A stretch of DNA of 64,000 nucleotides from G963667675 sp963667675 (GCA_963667675.1 OY763929.1:1984001-2048000); one strand, 5' to 3'; counted from the first letter of the stretch, positions 34,994-44,429 are shown. A program made the numbers and translations. The notes: generated by a model not told the origin, from the sequence alone.

Positions 34994-35036
34994 AGGAAAT
35001 GAGAGGAAATGGAGGGGGAGCTAAAATTTTCCTTGA
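34994..35036 (+). promoter_or_regulatory. Conserved ~43-bp upstream motif, copy alpha
   Basis: AGGAAATGAGAGGAAATGG, then AGGGGGAGCTAAAATTTTCC. Two inverted relatives lie upstream of thyX (52813-52868 and 52890-52938). Here it is about 135 bp before the TPP-enzyme start. A TTGCCA...TATAAC pair (35061-35087, spacer only 15) further down is a weak promoter candidate. Role unknown. Confidence 0.45.
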
Positions 35037-35171
35037 CCAGCAGGCATCCGCGCCCGCTGCTTGCCATAGATTCGGCTTGCATATAACATTGGGGCGCGTC
35101 GACCGCCGCCTTTCCAGGCCAACGCCGGCTCTCCATACTCGAAGCTCTACACACAAAAGGACAAGGTCGCC

Positions 35172-36845
35172 ATGCCATCTATGACTGGGAAAGAGGCCCT
35201 GGCCCGGATGCTCGTAGCCGAGGGGCTGGACTACGTGTTCGGCAATCCCGGCACCAGCGAGAGCCCCTTGCTGGACGTGCTCCAAGACTACCCACAGTTG
35301 AAGTACGTGCAGGCCCTGCAGGAGGGTACCGCCGTGGGCATGGCCGACGGCTACGCCCGGGCCGCGGGCAAGCCCGCCTTCGCCAACATCCACATCGCCG
35401 GCGGTCTGGCCAACGGCATCAGCGCCCTGTACAACGCCTACCGGGGCGGCACACCCCTGGTCTTGACTGCCGGGAACTCCGACACCCGCATGTTTATGGC
35501 CGACCCCTCCCTTTCCGGCGACCTGGTGGCCATGACCGCCCAGTACACCAAGTGGAGCGCCGAGATCATCCACGCCTCAGACGTCCCCGTAGCCGTCAGG
35601 CGGGCCTTCAAGGAAGCCAAGACGCCTCCCTCCGGCCCCGTGTTCCTATCCTTCCCCTGGGACTCCATGGACGACGTTGCCGACGTGAACATCGCGCCCT
35701 CATCGCCAGGCTACTTTCGTATCCGCCCCGACCGCGACGCCGTGGCCAAGGCCTCCGAGTTGCTGTCCCAGGCGGAGAACCCCGTCATTGTGGTGGGAGA
35801 CCGGGTCGCCCAGTCGCGGGCGGTGCCCCAGATGACTCGCTTGGCCGAGCAATTGGGCGCCAAGGTCTATGCAGCCCTCTTTTCCGAGGTCAACTTCCCC
35901 ACCAGCCACCCACTTTGGGGCGGCGTGCTCAACCTCAACAACCCGTCCACCAGCGAGTCGTTCGCCGGCGCCGACGTCGTTCTGGCCGTGGGGGCAAACG
36001 TCTTCAACTCCTTCCTGTACATCGACCGGCCATTCTTAAGCCCGTCCACCAAGCTGGTGCATCTGGACAGCAACGCCCAGCAGGTGGAGCGAATTTACCC
36101 CACCGAGATCGGGATTCTGGCCGACCCTGCGGCTGGACTCGAGGAACTCTCCGACGCCCTGGACCAGGACATGTCCGCTGCCGCCAAGGAAGCCGCCGCC
36201 ACCAGGACCGCCTCCTTCGCCCAGGAGCGGCGTCAGGCGGAAGAGGCTTACCACAAACGACTCGAAGCCTCCAAGGGCCGGCAGCCCATGGCCGTCGACC
36301 GGATGATGTACGAACTGGCCCAGGCTGTGCCCCCCGACACCATAGTCGCCGACGAGTCCATAACCTCTCGCCCGTCCGTCATGCAGGCCTTTAGCTTTGA
36401 CCAGCCGGACAGCCTGTTCGTCCTACGCGGCGGCGCCCTGGGCTGGGCCATGCCCGGCGCCCTGGGCGTTCAGCTTGCCAACCCCGGCCGGCCCGTCCTG
36501 GCAACCGTCGGCGACGGCTCCTCGCTCTACACCGTTCAGGCGCTGTGGACCGCAGCCCGCTACAACATCCCCGTGGTCTACGCCATCTGCAACAACCGCT
36601 CCTACCAGATTCTCAAGGTCAACATGGACATATACCTGCGCCGCATGTTGGACGACCAGGAACGCAAGAGCGAGTTCGTGGGCATGGACTTCGCCAACCC
36701 GTTAAACCTGGCAGGCATAGCCCAGGCCATGGGCGTAGCCGGCAAGTCGATTACAGACCCCGATGAAATCGGCCCGGCCGTCCGCCAGGCCTTCGATAGC
36801 GGCAAGCCTGCGGTCCTCGACATCAGCATCGCCGCCGCCCTGTAG
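35172..36845 (+). CDS. Thiamine pyrophosphate-dependent enzyme, benzoylformate decarboxylase/acetolactate synthase-like
   Basis: 557 residues with the three-domain layout of TPP decarboxylases. Glu51 in LQEGTAVGMADGYAR is the cofactor-activating glutamate; the C-terminal domain has the metal/TPP motif ATVGDGSSLYT ... CNN (GDG-x24-NN). The N-terminal ...DYVFGNPGTSESPLL and SFPWDSMDDVAD resemble benzoylformate-decarboxylase-like proteins more than acetolactate synthase, and there is no regulatory-subunit gene nearby. Likely decarboxylates or ligates a 2-oxo acid in catabolism; substrate unresolved. ATG 35172 is favoured by homology; the preceding AAAGGACAAGG is a weak ribosome site. Confidence 0.88.
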   Translation: MPSMTGKEALARMLVAEGLDYVFGNPGTSESPLLDVLQDYPQLKYVQALQEGTAVGMADGYARAAGKPAFANIHIAGGLANGISALYNAYRGGTPLVLTAGNSDTRMFMADPSLSGDLVAMTAQYTKWSAEIIHASDVPVAVRRAFKEAKTPPSGPVFLSFPWDSMDDVADVNIAPSSPGYFRIRPDRDAVAKASELLSQAENPVIVVGDRVAQSRAVPQMTRLAEQLGAKVYAALFSEVNFPTSHPLWGGVLNLNNPSTSESFAGADVVLAVGANVFNSFLYIDRPFLSPSTKLVHLDSNAQQVERIYPTEIGILADPAAGLEELSDALDQDMSAAAKEAAATRTASFAQERRQAEEAYHKRLEASKGRQPMAVDRMMYELAQAVPPDTIVADESITSRPSVMQAFSFDQPDSLFVLRGGALGWAMPGALGVQLANPGRPVLATVGDGSSLYTVQALWTAARYNIPVVYAICNNRSYQILKVNMDIYLRRMLDDQERKSEFVGMDFANPLNLAGIAQAMGVAGKSITDPDEIGPAVRQAFDSGKPAVLDISIAAAL

Positions 36846-36923
36846 CAGAACAGTCCACTTGCAACGGTCACCGCAGAGAGGGTCAGCCGTTCCGACCGCT
36901 CCCCGCGTTATGTCACCTTGCCC

Positions 36924-38534
36924 CTAGCGAACCTGCCCGGCCCCGCGGGCCAAAGAGTCTATCCGCACCGCCGCCCGTGACCTAAAGGGCCGCACCCTGT
37001 TCAGCGCGTGCGGAACGCCGACTGCGGCCAGGGACATGACGCCCTTCCCCGCCGCGTGGGGCGAGAAGAACTCCACCACCTCGTCATCGAAGAAGGTCAT
37101 TCCCGTGGCCCCCAGCCCCATCGAATGAGCGCAAAGGTACACGTTGCCAATTCTGATACCCGCCTCCAACTGCGCCGCCCGGTATCCCCGGTTCCCGTAC
37201 CGGCCCAACACCTGTTCCAGCGACGCCATGAAGTAGACTACTGCGCTGCAATCTGCGCCCAGGGCCTGCTCGAAGCACAGGTGCCCGGCCTCGTCCCGGA
37301 AGTCCCCCTCCTTCAACAGTTCCAGCTTCCGCTCCGTGGGAGAGAAGAAGTACGCCCCCGCCTCCAGCCCATCCACCGCGTTGGTAATGACATAGGCCTC
37401 CAGCAACGACCTCTGCCCCTGGCCGCCAAAGTCAGCGGGAACCGGCCTGGTGCTGGCGTCCAGGATAGCCCCAATCTGGGCATACGAGATTGCTGCCCGC
37501 TCAAACCTGCGGGTAGACCCCCGCTTCAAAATGGTCGATCCCAGATGATCCGACGTGACCGCTTCGGCGTTGTCGCGGCCATCCAAATGTCCCGTGGGTT
37601 CGCCTACCCCCTCGGTCGCGGAAGGGTCAAGGTTGTTCTCCGCCCTTCTCCAATCCAGTACCTCGTGGGAAGAAGTCAGGCACGTAGACGCGTGCGTCTG
37701 GACTATCGCCGGGTAGCTAACCTCAGACGCTGCGCCATCGTCTACCTGGGCGGCCAACAGCGGCGCATCCGCCAACGGCACGGCAGTCGGGAAACCGCTC
37801 CCGCTCCCCACAGGCACGAGACACAGCGCGGCTTCCCTCTTCGGCGTAAGGCCCAACAGCCTGTTCACGCGCCCGTCGTGGAACCCGGTCACCACGCCAA
37901 TGGGCAGGCCGGTTCCAGCCGCTACGGCCAGAGCGTTGGACAGCACAGTCCCCGCATCCCAGTGGCAGTAGCGGTAACCCCGCTCCCGGTACTTCCAAGC
38001 GCTGCGCCAGAAGACCGCGCTCAGAGCCAAGGTCACCGGCGCAGCAGCAACCCGTTCCTCTCCACCCGTCGCCTCCACCAACTCCCGGCGGTGGTCGCCC
38101 TCCCGCAGCAATGTCAGCGAAGCCTCGGCAGGTGAGAAGTGGTAGACTCCGGCCTTCAGGCCGGGCATATCCCCGGCCACCAAGTACACTTCCACCGGGT
38201 ACAGCGCTCCGGCCGAGGCCGCGGCCCGGTAGTGGACTTCCCCGGACCGCGGCAGTACGCCGCGGCGAATCACTCCCGCGGAAAAGTGTAATAGCTGTGC
38301 CAAGCCGGTAAGCTCTAGCGTCCCAGCCTGATGATGCGCCTTCACCCCCGACGCCGATGCACCGGCAACCGCCTGCAGCGTAGGGCAATCGGGAGTATCA
38401 AAGCCGGAGGGCAGGGGAATCCGCGGCGCCCCCGGGTAGGACTTGTATAACGGGGGCTTGGCGCTCAGGTCGATATAGGTTCGCTTGGTGGACTCGTGGT
38501 ATGAGTTGGCCGCCTTGGTGTTTCGGTTGCCCAC
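36924..38534 (-). CDS. SagB-type double-domain nitroreductase-like dehydrogenase, paralogue 2
   Basis: 536 residues with the same two-domain layout as 12894-14429. Domain 1 (about 70-265) has LLHFSAGVIRRG, YRAAASAGALYPVEVYLVAG, YHFSPAEASLTLL; domain 2 (about 335-505) has LKRGSTRRFERAAISY, AVDGLEAGAYFF, GNRGYRAAQLEAG and TFFDDEVVEFFSPHA. FMN-dependent oxidation is expected. The first domain retains more canonical RxxxSAGALYP residues than the other paralogue. As there, no precursor peptide or YcaO gene is adjacent, so the substrate remains open. The C-terminal 25 residues are basic and unrelated to the family. Confidence 0.8.
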   Translation of the reverse strand: MGNRNTKAANSYHESTKRTYIDLSAKPPLYKSYPGAPRIPLPSGFDTPDCPTLQAVAGASASGVKAHHQAGTLELTGLAQLLHFSAGVIRRGVLPRSGEVHYRAAASAGALYPVEVYLVAGDMPGLKAGVYHFSPAEASLTLLREGDHRRELVEATGGEERVAAAPVTLALSAVFWRSAWKYRERGYRYCHWDAGTVLSNALAVAAGTGLPIGVVTGFHDGRVNRLLGLTPKREAALCLVPVGSGSGFPTAVPLADAPLLAAQVDDGAASEVSYPAIVQTHASTCLTSSHEVLDWRRAENNLDPSATEGVGEPTGHLDGRDNAEAVTSDHLGSTILKRGSTRRFERAAISYAQIGAILDASTRPVPADFGGQGQRSLLEAYVITNAVDGLEAGAYFFSPTERKLELLKEGDFRDEAGHLCFEQALGADCSAVVYFMASLEQVLGRYGNRGYRAAQLEAGIRIGNVYLCAHSMGLGATGMTFFDDEVVEFFSPHAAGKGVMSLAAVGVPHALNRVRPFRSRAAVRIDSLARGAGQVR

Positions 38535-38611
38535 AAAAGCCTCGTAATGCCCCTGGCGGCCCCTCTGGCCTGTCGGCCGATGCCGAGACCGCCGGCCCGC
38601 CGATACATGGG

Positions 38612-39091
38612 TTAAGAAGCCTGTCCGCCCAGCCTAAGCACCTCGTTCCACTGGCCCTCGGTCACCGGTTGGATGGACAGCCGAGAACCCTTCCGGGCGA
38701 CCATCATGTTTTGCAGGGTTGGATGCGCCTTGATTTCCTGGAGGGTGATGGGCCTGGCAAGTTCGCTTTGCGCCTGGATGTCCACCATGAGCCACACCGG
38801 GTTGTCGGGCGTGCTCCTGGGGTCGAAGTGCTTGTCCCCAGGCGTCCACGCTGTATCGTCGGGATACGCCTCTTTGACGATTCGCGCCGTGCCAATGACA
38901 GCCGTGGGGTTGGTGCTGGAGTGGTAGAAAAGCACTTCGTCGCCGACCTTCATCTCGTCCCGCATCATGTTGCGCACCTGGTAGTTCCGCACCCCGTCCC
39001 ACTCGGCGGTCTGGTCCGGCTCGGCTAGCAAATCGGCAAAGGAAAACTCGGTGGGCTCGGACTTGAACAGCCAATACTTCTTCCCAGCCAT
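38612..39091 (-). CDS. EVE domain protein
   Basis: 159 residues from ATG 39091, chosen because AAGGAG lies just upstream; an ATG at 39112 would add seven residues without a ribosome site. The whole chain is an EVE (PUA-like) domain: KYWLFKSEPTEFSF, WDGVRNYQVRNMMRDEMKVGDEVLFYHS, and NPVWLMVDI. EVE domains bind modified bases in nucleic acids; bacterial stand-alone forms are close to thymocyte nuclear protein 1. Residue changes from the family are not obvious. Confidence 0.9.
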   Translation of the reverse strand: MAGKKYWLFKSEPTEFSFADLLAEPDQTAEWDGVRNYQVRNMMRDEMKVGDEVLFYHSSTNPTAVIGTARIVKEAYPDDTAWTPGDKHFDPRSTPDNPVWLMVDIQAQSELARPITLQEIKAHPTLQNMMVARKGSRLSIQPVTEGQWNEVLRLGGQAS

Positions 39092-39332
39092 ATCCAGCTC
39101 CTTAACTGCCAACCTGTCTGTCGTTCGCTATCCCCACCAGCGCCAAGCCAGACCCAACCTACCACGTACGCCGGATGGGGTCAACGGCAGCCGCTCGGCG
39201 TCTTCGCCCTGGCTTTTGGGCATCCGCGGCGCGACAATCGGGCGTATGCTGATACAGTCACCGGAAACTGTGGCGGATACCATCTTGCTGCCAACCCAAC
39301 ACCGGCAAAAGGCCGGTAGCTGAGGCCCGGCC

Positions 39333-39614
39333 ATGCCGTCGTTTATCGTGTTGGCCGCCATGAAGGGAAGGTTCGTCTCCGACCACGGCAACCCCTACGA
39401 CAATTTCCAGATGCTCGGCTACGTCGACGCAGAAAGCCCCAGGGAGGCTGTGTCCGCATTTTTCGACCAGCCGCCTTTCCCAATCATCTGGGAAGACGTG
39501 GAGTACATGTGGGCCGAACGGCTGTCCGACCAGTCCGCAGACACCCGCTACGGCGAGTACGAGCGCATTTACCTCGACTCTTTGCGCCGCCGATGGGGGG
39601 AGAAACAGCCCTAG
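39333..39614 (+). CDS. Hypothetical protein
   Basis: 93 residues, ATG 39333. Acidic and aromatic, with IVLAAMKGRFVSDHGNPYDN and a VEYMWAERLSD helix; no signal, membrane segment or known motif. The pattern of a short beta strand, a helix-rich centre and a final amphipathic helix ending RRRWGEKQP suggests a small soluble fold like a ubiquitin-type or DRTGG-like domain, but this cannot be confirmed. It converges with the HpcH aldolase gene at a 3-bp gap. Confidence 0.55.
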   Translation: MPSFIVLAAMKGRFVSDHGNPYDNFQMLGYVDAESPREAVSAFFDQPPFPIIWEDVEYMWAERLSDQSADTRYGEYERIYLDSLRRRWGEKQP

Positions 39615-39617
39615 AGG

Positions 39618-40400
39618 CTAGAAGTCCTTGGCGAAGTCCCGCAGGCTGCCGAACTCAGAGCGGAACCCCTCTATCAACGCCCTGCGGTCGGTCCCGTGCA
39701 GCACAAACCGGGCGCCCTGGCTGATCCAGTAGCTGGAAAGCTCCGTTGTCTGGTGGTGCACCAGCACCGGAATCCCACGCGCTTCAGAAGTGTCGATGAT
39801 GTGCTTCACCGTGGCCTGGTATTCCGGGTTGTCGTACTGGTCGGGCGCTCCCAGGGAGATGCTCAGGTCGTTGGGCCCCACGAAGATGCCATCGATTCCC
39901 GGAACGTCCAGCAGTTGCTCCAGCGCGTTCACCGCAGCTACGCTCTCGACTCCGATTATGGCTACGCTGTTCCGGTTACGCTGCTCCAGGTAAGCGCGGC
40001 TCGCGTCGCTGACGTGCTCTCCCGTTTCCATCAAACGCCTCACGGCCTCTCCCTTTAACGGCCGCCACTTGGCCGCCGCCACCACTTCTCTCACCTCTTC
40101 CACCGTCTCGCAGTAAGGGGCCAGTATTCCGTGGGCGCCCGCGTCTATGGCCATGGTGACGTAATGGGAATCAGGCACGGGTATCCTGACTATTGGCGCC
40201 ACGCCCGTGGTGTTGAACATGGTCAGGTAATCGCCCAGTTCGGCGCGGCTGCGCGGGTTGTGCTCGGTGTCGATGATGACGTAGTCCAACCCCGAGTCCG
40301 CCAGGGCGGGAATCCACCGGACGCTCCGGCCGACGGCTATCATGGTCCCAAACACCCGGCCGCCCTCTTTCAGTGTCGCCTTTAGCTCTGCTCCGTTCAT
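39618..40400 (-). CDS. HpcH/HpaI-family aldolase
   Basis: 260 residues of the class II aldolase family that cleaves or forms 4-hydroxy-2-oxo acids (HpcH/GarL/RhmA branch) by a divalent-metal mechanism. Visible are GTMIAVGRSVRWIPALADSG, DYVIIDTEHNPR, the catalytic arginine strand APIVRIPVPD, GAHGILAPYCETVEEVR, and DGIFVGPNDLSISLG. Its start ATG 40400 follows AAGAG. The preceding gene on this strand, a peptidase, is 77 bp away, so the two may be co-transcribed. Confidence 0.88.
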   Translation of the reverse strand: MNGAELKATLKEGGRVFGTMIAVGRSVRWIPALADSGLDYVIIDTEHNPRSRAELGDYLTMFNTTGVAPIVRIPVPDSHYVTMAIDAGAHGILAPYCETVEEVREVVAAAKWRPLKGEAVRRLMETGEHVSDASRAYLEQRNRNSVAIIGVESVAAVNALEQLLDVPGIDGIFVGPNDLSISLGAPDQYDNPEYQATVKHIIDTSEARGIPVLVHHQTTELSSYWISQGARFVLHGTDRRALIEGFRSEFGSLRDFAKDF

Positions 40401-40477
40401 CTCTTCGTCCGCCTTATGTCATCTAGGTTGGTCCAGCTTGTTCTACCGGGACTGAATGCCGGAACTGTGGCTGGCTG

Positions 40478-41563
40478 TCAATGGGCTTCCATGACTCTTT
40501 CACAGAACCTGGCCGTGGTCAACAGGTCCGGGATAAGCACGTGTTCGTTGACCGTGTGCATCTCGTTGGTCGCCATCCCCACCACCACGCAGTCTATGCC
40601 ATGCAGCCTCATGGCGTTGGCGTCGGTGCCGCCTCCGGAAGGCCGTATGTCGGGGTCCAGACCCATATCCCCCATTACTTTGGTCACCAGCCGGACGACC
40701 GGGTCATTGGGGTCCAGGTCGTACATCTGGAACAACACTTCTAGTTCTTCCTGGATAATGGCGTCCTTGTACCGCTTTCTGGCCTCTTGAAGGGTCTCCA
40801 GCACCTGCATACGCACCAGGTCCACTGTCTCGGTGTTGTGGCTGCGGAACTCCCCGCTGAAGGCAACGTCCGACGGCACCGCGTTGCGGACTGAACCGCC
40901 CGATATTAGCCCTACGTTGAACGTCGTCTCTTCGTCCAGACGCCCCTGGGGTAATTCCGAGATGATGTCCGCGGCTATACGGATTGCCGACAGCCCTTTC
41001 TCCGGCTCTACCCCGGCGTGCGCGGCCCTTCCCTTGACCGACACGTCGAAAGACACGTACGTGGGACTTGACCCGGTAATTCGGTTCACCGGGCCGTTGC
41101 CGTCGAATACCACCGACTCTTTCGCCCGGATCATCGAGTAGTCCAGATTGCTGGCCCCTACCAGGCCTATTTCTTCACCCCTGGTGAACACCACCTGCAC
41201 CGGCCGCCTGTCCCGGCCATCCGCCGCCGCCGACTCCAGGGCTTCCATGATTGCCGCAACCCCGGCCTTGCAGTCGGCCCCCAATATCGTCGTCCCGTCG
41301 GATTCGATACGGTCTCCCCGTACCTGCGGGTCAATGCCCCGTCCCGGCTCCACCGTGTCCATGTGGGCGGACAGCAGCAAAGGGTCGTCTCCCGGCTCCG
41401 AAGCTATGACGTTGCCGTGGGCATCCCGTTCCACCTGAAAATTCAGCTTGCGCAGCCGCTCTTCCAGGTGCTTGGATACGTCTTCCTCCAAGCCTGAGGG
41501 ACTGTCAATCCGCACCAGTTCACACAGTGAGTTGACCAGCCTTTCTTGATCGACCATTTCCAC
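40478..41563 (-). CDS. M20-family metallopeptidase, peptidase T-like
   Basis: 361 residues of a dinuclear-zinc M20 peptidase: first metal His and the Asp of LLSAHMDTVEPG, bridging Asp in LGADCKAGVAAI, the Glu-Glu pair in TRGEEIGLVG, and a final metal His near TVNEHVLIP. A central lid/dimerisation domain starts around SFDVSVKGRAAHAGVEPEKG. Similarity is closest to tripeptidase T-like proteins, so aminopeptidase or dipeptidase activity on short peptides in the cytoplasm is likely. ATG 41563 was kept; a second ATG two codons later is possible. Confidence 0.9.
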   Translation of the reverse strand: MEMVDQERLVNSLCELVRIDSPSGLEEDVSKHLEERLRKLNFQVERDAHGNVIASEPGDDPLLLSAHMDTVEPGRGIDPQVRGDRIESDGTTILGADCKAGVAAIMEALESAAADGRDRRPVQVVFTRGEEIGLVGASNLDYSMIRAKESVVFDGNGPVNRITGSSPTYVSFDVSVKGRAAHAGVEPEKGLSAIRIAADIISELPQGRLDEETTFNVGLISGGSVRNAVPSDVAFSGEFRSHNTETVDLVRMQVLETLQEARKRYKDAIIQEELEVLFQMYDLDPNDPVVRLVTKVMGDMGLDPDIRPSGGGTDANAMRLHGIDCVVVGMATNEMHTVNEHVLIPDLLTTARFCERVMEAH

Positions 41564-41751
41564 CTGCCGAGATTATTGTTGCCAACATCCGCGGGCGCTG
41601 TTTAGAGTCTACTGTACCCTTAGTAGCGACAGGGATGTCCGTCTGTTTGTCAGGTTCCGCTTGATTCTAGAGGTTTGGCTCGCCTACGGCCGTATAGGAT
41701 ATACCCCGAAAGCAGATGGGAACGTTATGGCTGGTGCGTCATTAGATTCCT

Positions 41752-41828
41752 TGGTAGCGCGTGCGGGATTCGAACCCGCGATCTCCGCCTTGAGAGGGCG
41801 GTGTCCTGGGCCTCTAGACGAACGCGCC
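41752..41828 (-). tRNA. tRNA-Glu (CTC)
   Basis: A complete cloverleaf on the minus strand: D arm TCGTCTAGAGGCCCAGGAC as in standard bacterial tRNA-Glu, anticodon loop CTCTCAA (anticodon CTC, reading GAG), T arm GGTTCGAAT, encoded CCA at 41752-41754. The first acceptor pair is G1-U72, a wobble where most tRNAs have G-C; the other six pairs are standard. Confidence 0.95.
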
Positions 41829-41961
41829 ACGGTCGACTGGTAGCCGCAAAGAGGAAAGGGGCCCACAGTCCATCCTACCAGAGGCGTCCCTGCGTTGCAA
41901 ACCTGAGCAGAGGCTGTCCGGCCACTTGTGTGCCGTGAGGAAGGATGACCTACGCCAGCCG

Positions 41962-42534
41962 CTAGCTGCTAACCTCGAAGGCGCCAAACATGGTCACGTT
42001 GTGGGCAGGAAAGGTACAGACGAACTGGTATGTCCCGGCGCTGGGGGCGACAAAGTTAAGCTCTTCTACGGTCTCTGTGTCCAACAGTCGGGTAAACGCA
42101 ATGACGTCAGGGTCGCCCGGTTGAAGGTAACCGCTGCTCAAGTGAGCGCTTCCCCGTCGAGAGACATCGTCCTTGGCGCCGTCCGTCACCAGCACCCAGT
42201 TGTGCTGATTTAGGACGGACTCATTGTCAAAAGTCAATGTGACTCGGGACCCGGCGGCGACGGTTAAGCTGGGGGTATCGAACTCCAAGGAGTCTCCTGC
42301 GGCGCCTATTGCCAGTTCCACCAATGGCCCGGATGCATCATCGAAGGCGCGCATGGCCTCCGTGGGACCTAGAGTGGGAGTTGGAGTCGCCGCAGCGCCG
42401 TTTTCCCCGACTACCGTAGGCCCGGCGGTTGCTCTAGGGCGCGGCGTTGGGCTGGCTCCATCGCCTCCGCAGGCCGTAGCGGCCAACATGAGTCCAATCA
42501 GAAGCCCAATAATAGTGACGGTTGCTGCCTTCAC
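41962..42534 (-). CDS. Azurin-like cupredoxin lipoprotein
   Basis: 190 residues. A signal peptide ending in LMLAATAC (lipobox Cys22) and a Pro/Thr/Ala linker precede a cupredoxin domain (about 72-190). Blue-copper ligands are in place: His111 in NQHNWVL, Cys173, His178 and Met182 in CTFPAHNVTM, the azurin C-x4-H-x3-M pattern. Functions as a membrane-tethered electron carrier outside the cell; the redox partner is not in this window. ATG 42534; the upstream sequence has GGGGGAGCGG. It diverges from the AIR-synthase-like gene. Confidence 0.9.
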   Translation of the reverse strand: MKAATVTIIGLLIGLMLAATACGGDGASPTPRPRATAGPTVVGENGAAATPTPTLGPTEAMRAFDDASGPLVELAIGAAGDSLEFDTPSLTVAAGSRVTLTFDNESVLNQHNWVLVTDGAKDDVSRRGSAHLSSGYLQPGDPDVIAFTRLLDTETVEELNFVAPSAGTYQFVCTFPAHNVTMFGAFEVSS

Positions 42535-42721
42535 CGCTCCCCCTCACATACGGATAGGGTAGTCTTGTGTAACTGTCTTAGTTTGTTATTTTTATCACGA
42601 GCAGATTTTAGTGTCAAGAACGAATTGCCGGCGGGCTTGGCCCGTGCAATCACGGCTGTGGCCCAAGCCCGTAAGCCCCCTTATCGGTTATGATGAACCT
42701 CACGGGTGCTGGAGGTTGACC

Positions 42722-43747
42722 GTGGACGTAGGAAAGTTCCCCGCCCACCTTTTGCAAGCAATGCTGGCCAAGAACTCCGTTTCGGATCCCAGGGTGCTCC
42801 TGGGGCCAGCAGTGGGAGAGGACGCCGCCGCGCTGGACATGGGAGAACGTCTGCTGGTGGCCGCCTCCGACCCAGTCACCTTTGCCGCCGACCTGGCAGG
42901 TTGGTACTCGGTGCATGTCAACGCCAACGACGTGGCCTGTGCGGGGGCGCAGCCGCGCTGGTTTCTCGCGACCATGTTGGTGCCCGAACGGTACTCGGAG
43001 CGTGACGCCCAGGCGTTGTTCGACCAAATTCTAGAAGCATGCGCCGAGGTCGGGGCCTCATTGATCGGCGGCCACAGCGAGGTGACCTACGGAATCGACC
43101 GTCCCATCATCTTGGGTACTATGCTGGGAGAAGTGGAACGGGACCAGCTCGTCCGCACCGGAGGGGCCCGGAAGGGTGACAGCATAGTGCTGACCAAGGG
43201 CATCGCCATCGAGGGCACGGCTTTGCTGGCCAGAGACCATGCCCAGGACCTGCTGCGGGCGGGAGTCTCAGATGCAAACATAGCCAGGGCAGCAAGGTTG
43301 CTGACTGTTCCAAGTATAAGTGTACTGCGTGACGCTCAGATTGCTTGCGCTTCGGCCCGGGTACATTCCATGCACGACGTCACCGAGGGCGGTCTGGCCT
43401 CCGCCCTGCGCGAGGTCGCCCTGGCGTCAGGTTTGGGACTATACGTGGAGGAGCGCAGCATACCTGTGCTTCCAGAGTGCCGCTTAGTATGCCAGGCATT
43501 GGGATTGGACCCCTTGGGCCTCCTAGCTTCCGGCGCCCTGCTGATCACTCTACCCGACGACGATGTACCCCCGTTGCTGGCGTCGCTGAACGATGAGAAC
43601 ATCCACGCTTGGGAGATCGGCCAAATGCTCGCCCAGGACAAAAGCCTGACGCTCATCGGACCCCAAGGGGAAGCTCCTTTGCCCAATTTCCCCCGGGATG
43701 AACTGGCCAGGTACTTGTCGGGGATCGATTCCGCCCAAGCTACTTAG
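42722..43747 (+). CDS. AIR synthase-like (HypE/ThiL/PurM superfamily) protein
   Basis: 341 residues from GTG 42722, eight bases after GGAGG; an upstream in-frame ATG at 42611 gives an unlike N-terminus. The fold signature GPAVGEDAAALD near the N-terminus is the phosphate-binding loop, followed by HVNANDVACAGAQPRWFL, GHSEVTYGI and HDVTEGGLASALREVA. Members phosphorylate or activate a carbonyl group with ATP; HypE-type dehydration of a carbamoyl thioester is one model, but HypE's terminal Cys motif is absent, and no hydrogenase genes are in the window. The substrate is unknown. Confidence 0.85.
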   Translation: MDVGKFPAHLLQAMLAKNSVSDPRVLLGPAVGEDAAALDMGERLLVAASDPVTFAADLAGWYSVHVNANDVACAGAQPRWFLATMLVPERYSERDAQALFDQILEACAEVGASLIGGHSEVTYGIDRPIILGTMLGEVERDQLVRTGGARKGDSIVLTKGIAIEGTALLARDHAQDLLRAGVSDANIARAARLLTVPSISVLRDAQIACASARVHSMHDVTEGGLASALREVALASGLGLYVEERSIPVLPECRLVCQALGLDPLGLLASGALLITLPDDDVPPLLASLNDENIHAWEIGQMLAQDKSLTLIGPQGEAPLPNFPRDELARYLSGIDSAQAT

Positions 43748-44099
43748 GGTGCAAATGCAAGTGAGTACACTTTTATTACATTTATCGAGTTCTTGGCCAG
43801 GTTTTGCCCGCCTCTTCCACGGCCTCCAAAATGTACCGCTCGGCCCCGTCCGGTCGCTGACAACCGCGGTTATGACAACTGGAAAAGCAGTTGCACCGGC
43901 AAAAAAACGTCAAATTCCTAATAAATCTCACCGGCTTTTTTACGCCTGAACCGCCACTCTACAGCTACGTGTTCTGATTATTTCTTAAAATAATTTAAGG
44001 TTTTATTGGGACTAAGCCTTGACACGGGCAGAACCCCGTGGTACGCTTACTGCAACTCGATATTCCAAGCACCCAGTGACCCGTATAAGGAGGTACACC
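43748..44099. other. AT-rich intergenic region before the HTH gene
   Basis: Holds an AT-rich stretch (43960-44010) and the promoter of the following gene. The inverted repeat CAACCGCGGTTATG near 43861 carries one copy of a recurring ACATAAC-type motif. No other gene is seen. Confidence 0.5.
44019..44047 (+). promoter_or_regulatory. Sigma70-type promoter of the small HTH gene
   Basis: TTGACA (44019-44024), a 17-bp spacer and TACGCT (44042-44047) precede the ribosome site AAGGAGG at about 44088 and the TTG start at 44100. Confidence 0.5.
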
Positions 44100-44324
44100 T
44101 TGGCTAGAAAGACTAAGTTGATGCAGCGTGTAGAAAGGGAACACCAGAGGCCTTTGGAGCGTCTCCTGCCGGAGATGGTCAACGAGATCGGGTTGTCCAG
44201 CACCGCCGAAGAATTGGGCGTCAGCAAAGCCACCTTGGGGTACTGGTTGCTCAAGCTCGGTATAAATGTACGCCGAGTAGCGCTGGCTCCCGGAGAGACC
44301 CTGGAAGTCAAGCGGGTCAGCTAA
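44100..44324 (+). CDS. Small helix-turn-helix DNA-binding protein
   Basis: 74 residues starting at TTG 44100, with AAGGAGG six bases upstream. A basic N-terminal half (MARKTKLMQRVEREHQRP) precedes a helix-turn-helix (about 33-55, SSTAEELGVSKATLGYWLLK), where the second helix would read DNA. The C-terminus is a short beta strand (GETLEVKRVS). There is no other domain. Possibly a transcription regulator or a domesticated resolvase-type HTH. It has its own promoter and terminator (44430-44460), so is monocistronic. Confidence 0.75.
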   Translation: MARKTKLMQRVEREHQRPLERLLPEMVNEIGLSSTAEELGVSKATLGYWLLKLGINVRRVALAPGETLEVKRVS

Positions 44325-44429
44325 CCGGTCGACCCGTCGGTTCTTACGGAAAGGCCGGGCGACCTGTACCAGCATATAGAGACCGACCCGGCCTGAACCC
44401 ACCATTAAGTCCACGACATCATTATGTCA

